From Agrococcus sp. KRD186 (lineage in GTDB: Bacteria > Actinomycetota > Actinomycetes > Actinomycetales > Microbacteriaceae): DNA of 64,000 nucleotides. The stretch is from positions 2,982,904 to 3,046,903 of the forward strand of contig NZ_JABFAP010000001.1 in the NCBI RefSeq assembly GCF_017168255.1, read 5' to 3'. The position numbers were made by a program, and so were the translations under genes. Shown piece by piece: positions 61,717 to 64,000 of this stretch (position 1 is the first letter of the stretch; each line of letters opens with the position of its first letter). Below the pieces are notes generated by a model, which was not told the DNA's origin, ran no database searches, and worked only from the letters and a program-made list of their open reading frames with translations.

Positions 61717-62082
61717 ATGGCGACGCTGGGCGAGCTGGAGCGGGCCGTGATGGATGCCGTCTGGGATGCCGCGGTGCCGCTGAGCGCCTACGACGTGCAG
61801 GCCTCGCTCGAGGCGGCGGGCCGGCCGCTCGCGGCGACGACGCTGCTGACGGTGCTGTCGCGCTTGGAGAAGAAGGGCTTCGTCGCCTCCGACCGCTCGT
61901 CGCGCCCGCACCGCTACACGGCGGTCGCCGCGCGCGCCGACCACGTGGCCGAGCTGATGCACGAGGTGCTCGGCGAGTCGCGCGACCGCTCGGCGGTGCT
62001 CGCGCGCTTCGTCGGCAGCGTGTCGGACGAGGACGCGGCCGTGCTGCGCGAACTGCTGCGCTCGGCGGGCAGCGAGGGCTGA
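61717..62082 (+). CDS. blaI: BlaI/MecI/CopY-family transcriptional repressor
   Basis: 121 aa. Winged helix: LGELERAVMDAVWDAAVPLSAYDVQASLEA, TTLLTVLSRLEKKGFVASDRSSRPHRYTAV, then a C-terminal dimerisation part with the region where BlaI is normally cleaved. GGAGG precedes the ATG. A membrane metallopeptidase gene follows after 2 bp, the classical BlaI-BlaR layout, but no beta-lactamase gene is present; the divergent cydAB is the obvious target. The gene symbol is family level. Confidence 0.92.
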   Translation: MATLGELERAVMDAVWDAAVPLSAYDVQASLEAAGRPLAATTLLTVLSRLEKKGFVASDRSSRPHRYTAVAARADHVAELMHEVLGESRDRSAVLARFVGSVSDEDAAVLRELLRSAGSEG

Positions 62083-62084
62083 GC

Positions 62085-62942
62085 ATGCTGCCGGCGGCCG
62101 CTGCCGCGCTGGCCCCGGCGGGGCCCGCGCAGATCGCGGTCGCGAGCGTCGCAGCCGACATGGCGGACGCGCTGGTGATCCCGATGGGGGCGATCGTGTG
62201 GGCGGCGGCGATGCTGTGGCTCGTCGCGCTGCTGCTGGCGTGGCCTGTGCCGGTGTGGCTCGCGCGGGCCGCGTGGCCGATGCGGGCACCGGTGATCGCG
62301 CTGCTCGTGTGGCAGGGCGTCGGGCTCGCCGGTGGGCTGTCGATGATCGGCGCGCTCGCGCTCACGGGGCTCGCGATCGCGCCGCAGCAGCCGTGGCCGG
62401 CGCTCATCCCGGCGGCGGTGTTCGCCGGCTACCTGCTGGTGCACCTGGCGGTGACGATCGTGCAGGTCACCCGCCAGCGCCATCGCCACCTTGCCCTGCT
62501 CGACATGCTGTCCGCACCGCATCCGACCCGTGCCCGCACGCGCGTGCTCGACGATGCGGTGCCCGTCGCCTACTGCCTGCCGCGCGGCGCAGGCAGCGTG
62601 ACGGTGCTCTCGCAGGGGCTGCTCGACCGGCTCGACGCTGATGAGCTGGTGGCGGTGATCGCGCACGAGCGCGCGCATGTCGAGCAGCGGCACGACATCC
62701 TGCTGCTGGTCTTTCGCGCCTGGCGCTCGGCGCTGCCGTGGTTCCCGATCGCGGCGCTCGCCGACGCCGAGGTGGCGGCGCTGGTCGAGATGCTCGCCGA
62801 CGACCACGCGCGCCGCGAGGTGCGCGACGAGGTGCTCGCGCGGGCGATCCTCGCCGTGGGTGCCAGCGGCGTCTCCGGCGCCGAGGTGGAGCCGGCCGGC
62901 TCGACGCGGGGGAGCGACCGCTTCAAGCGGCTGGTGGCGTAG
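62085..62942 (+). CDS. M56-family membrane metallopeptidase (BlaR1-like, no sensor domain)
   Basis: 285 aa. Several N-terminal helices (about 30-125), then the cytoplasmic zinc-protease segment with HERAH (ELVAVIAHERAHVEQRHD) and a downstream Glu (VEMLADDHAR). BlaR1 proteins carry an extracellular penicillin-binding sensor; this one ends about 75 residues after the active site and has none. It probably cleaves the upstream BlaI-like repressor in response to an unknown membrane signal. Confidence 0.9.
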   Translation: MLPAAAAALAPAGPAQIAVASVAADMADALVIPMGAIVWAAAMLWLVALLLAWPVPVWLARAAWPMRAPVIALLVWQGVGLAGGLSMIGALALTGLAIAPQQPWPALIPAAVFAGYLLVHLAVTIVQVTRQRHRHLALLDMLSAPHPTRARTRVLDDAVPVAYCLPRGAGSVTVLSQGLLDRLDADELVAVIAHERAHVEQRHDILLLVFRAWRSALPWFPIAALADAEVAALVEMLADDHARREVRDEVLARAILAVGASGVSGAEVEPAGSTRGSDRFKRLVA

Positions 62943-63040
62943 CGACCGCTGCGCCGATCGACGTGTCGACACGCCGGGTCGCGTGCCGCGCGAGTTGCGG
63001 AGTCGACTAAGCGATGAAGCAGTTATCCAGATGTCGGGGC

Positions 63041-63056
63041 CGTTCCCTCACAGGAA
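63041..63056. promoter_or_regulatory. Small inverted repeat upstream of hicA
   Basis: GTTCC, 6 nt, GGAAC, 28 bp before the hicA start. Weak candidate operator. Confidence 0.3.
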
Positions 63057-63083
63057 CTTGAGCGGTGATGGAAGACTCCGCCG

Positions 63084-63335
63084 GTGGCCACATATCCGTC
63101 GATGAAGCCGGCGGCGCTGCTGAAGGTTCTGAAGAAGCAGCTCGGTTACCGCGAAGACGGGAGCCACCGCACCGGGGGCTCCCACAGACAGTTTCGGGCC
63201 GAGGGATTGCCAACGCTCACGTGGGCGTTCCATAGTGGAGACGAGATCCCGCCGTTCCTCGTGCGGAAGATCCTGACAAAGGACATTGGTCTGACTGACG
63301 CCGCGGCCGAGCGGCTCTTGGGGCTGAGGAGATGA
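63084..63335 (+). CDS. hicA: HicA-type mRNA interferase toxin
   Basis: 83 aa. Double-stranded-RNA-binding-like fold: PAALLKVLKKQLGYREDGSHRTGGSHRQFRAEG with the conserved catalytic His in GSH, then PPFLVRKILTKDIGLT. GTG start. The stop overlaps hicB (ATGA). Cuts mRNA and tmRNA in the studied family. Confidence 0.92.
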   Translation: MATYPSMKPAALLKVLKKQLGYREDGSHRTGGSHRQFRAEGLPTLTWAFHSGDEIPPFLVRKILTKDIGLTDAAAERLLGLRR

Positions 63336-63562
63336 CGTTGCAACCGGTTGAAGTGACGTACCACCGCGAAGCCGGAACCTGGTGGGCGGAGTCGGATCAG
63401 TTGCCCGGGTTCTCGGCGTGGGCGGAAGAGTTGGACTCCGTGCAGGCATTCGTGCTTGCAGAATGCCGCTCTCGGTTTGCTGCCGCGGAACGACAGCTCA
63501 TCGAGCGCGATGAATCGGGCGCTCTGCTGCCGGCCGCGATGCCGCGCTCGTCGGCGGGATGA
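63332..63562 (+). CDS. hicB: HicB-type antitoxin
   Basis: 76 aa. VEVTYHREAGTWWAESDQLPGFSAWAEELDSVQAFVLAECRSRF is the HicB partial RNase H-like fold. No C-terminal DNA-binding domain is present, so autoregulation may need another protein. It is followed 1 bp later by a frameshifted small gene. Confidence 0.9.
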   Translation: MTLQPVEVTYHREAGTWWAESDQLPGFSAWAEELDSVQAFVLAECRSRFAAAERQLIERDESGALLPAAMPRSSAG

Positions 63563-63563
63563 G

Positions 63564-63790
63564 ATGTCGCCGCGGGTGAACCAGGGTGCGATCGCCCGAG
63601 TCCTCGCAGGCGCCGGATCGTACGACTCGCTGAGCGAGCCGGAGCAGGCGATCGTCCGTGCGCGATGGGCCGGTCGCGCGGCAGCGCGGCGCGAAGCCCT
63701 CGACTACGGGGCGCAATTCGACGCGCTGGTGAGTCGTACTCGGAGATCGACGAGCACGGCGACTTGGTCGTCCGTCCCGCTCGCGGCTGA
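63564..63790 (+). pseudogene. Frameshifted small gene downstream of hicAB
   Basis: From ATG 63564 the frame reads MSPRVNQGAIARVLAGAGSYDS and continues to about 63728, but then only makes sense one base later (GESYSEIDEHGDLVVRPARG, stop at 63788-63790). One missing G in GCTGGTGAG at 63726-63733 explains it. Left unrepaired, the first frame is open to the window's edge with unnatural composition. The intact protein would be about 75 aa, of unknown family, and coupled to hicB. A sequencing error cannot be excluded. Confidence 0.6.
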
Positions 63791-63838
63791 CGCCGCTGCT
63801 GCATCTGCATCTGCCTCATTCGACGATGACCGGCAGCG

Positions 63839-64000
63839 TTACGACAGGGGCACGACCGAGTCGGTCGGCTCGCGGTCGGCGGCGCGGTGCGAGACGAGCA
63901 CGACGACGCGGTCGGCGGTGGCTGCGCGCACGTCGGCCATCATGGCGGATGCCGTGGGGGCGTCGAGGTGCGCCGTCGGCTCGTCGAGCAGGATCAGATC
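63839..64000 (-). CDS. ABC exporter ATPase C-terminus, CydC/CydD-like (partial)
   Basis: The last 53 residues of a minus-strand gene that enters from the right edge. It opens with the Walker B and D-loop (LILLDEPTAHLD) and has the H-loop VLVSHRAADRE, then ends at TAA 63839-63841. DEPTAHLD is typical of the cysteine/glutathione exporters CydC and CydD needed for cytochrome bd assembly, which would fit the nearby cydAB. The assignment rests on a short stretch. Confidence 0.75.
   Translation of the reverse strand, partial: DLILLDEPTAHLDAPTASAMMADVRAATADRVVVLVSHRAADREPTDSVVPLS

Overview
This 64 kb window is very GC-rich, densely packed actinobacterial chromosome. The gene content points to the family Microbacteriaceae; Agrococcus or a close relative is my guess, not something the sequence proves. 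Supporting signs are a DtxR/IdeR-type iron regulator that aligns without gaps to the corynebacterial protein, an XPB-type helicase paired with its Helicase_C_3 partner, DUF3263, DUF3027 and DUF4032 proteins, a lone groEL under tandem CIRCE elements, a WXG100 protein, and a FolP2-type DHPS-like protein. Many genes have a TANNNT box ending only 6-7 nt before the start codon, which fits leaderless transcription, and I used this to choose several starts. There is no rRNA, no phage and no clear insertion sequence. Three tRNAs are present: Thr(TGT), Arg(CCT) and Ala(CGC).

Left part (1-20 kb) is mostly housekeeping: cysS-rlmB, a DUF4032 kinase-like protein, a stand-alone sugar-importer ATPase, two coupled envelope thioredoxin-fold proteins, a DMT transporter, msrB, DUF3263 with a LytR_C protein, groEL, a WXG100 protein beside a two-component system, the XPB helicase pair, and a cold-shock protein overlapping a DUF3027 gene.

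Middle part (20-45 kb) holds a HepT/MNT toxin-antitoxin (TA) module, serC and dtxR, two secreted NlpC/P60-type proteins that share an MtrA-like promoter array, an MFS/TetR/SDR group, an F420-type nitroreductase-like protein, an NYN RNase-like protein, a FemX-type transferase, a MazEF module, and an FtsX-type ABC pair. It also holds a 1263-aa DUF4011-type helicase whose Walker A lysine and Walker B glutamate are both replaced, the mscL-fmdB-5-FTHF cyclo-ligase block, and a 759-aa fusion of a luciferase-like and a berberine-bridge-like flavoenzyme.

Right part (45-64 kb) is accessory-rich. It has six more TA modules (VapBC, ParDE-like, HEPN/MNT, HipBA, PIN/RHH, HicAB), giving eight in the window. 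Between them lie a FAD reductase-FolP2-RibD operon, a lactate permease, and cydAB. cydAB diverges from a BlaI-type repressor and an M56 membrane protease. Three BlaI-type boxes sit in the shared intergenic region at an exact 21-bp period, close to cydA, which suggests that a BlaI/BlaR-like pair controls cytochrome bd. The window ends inside an ABC exporter gene of CydC/CydD type.

Noncoding structure of interest includes a dispersed 19-bp-phased repeat with a terminal hairpin (16.9 and 41.2 kb), a three-hairpin array (55.4 kb), and a genome-style word bias in which GGACGC appears to be replaced by GGATGC, against normal codon preference.
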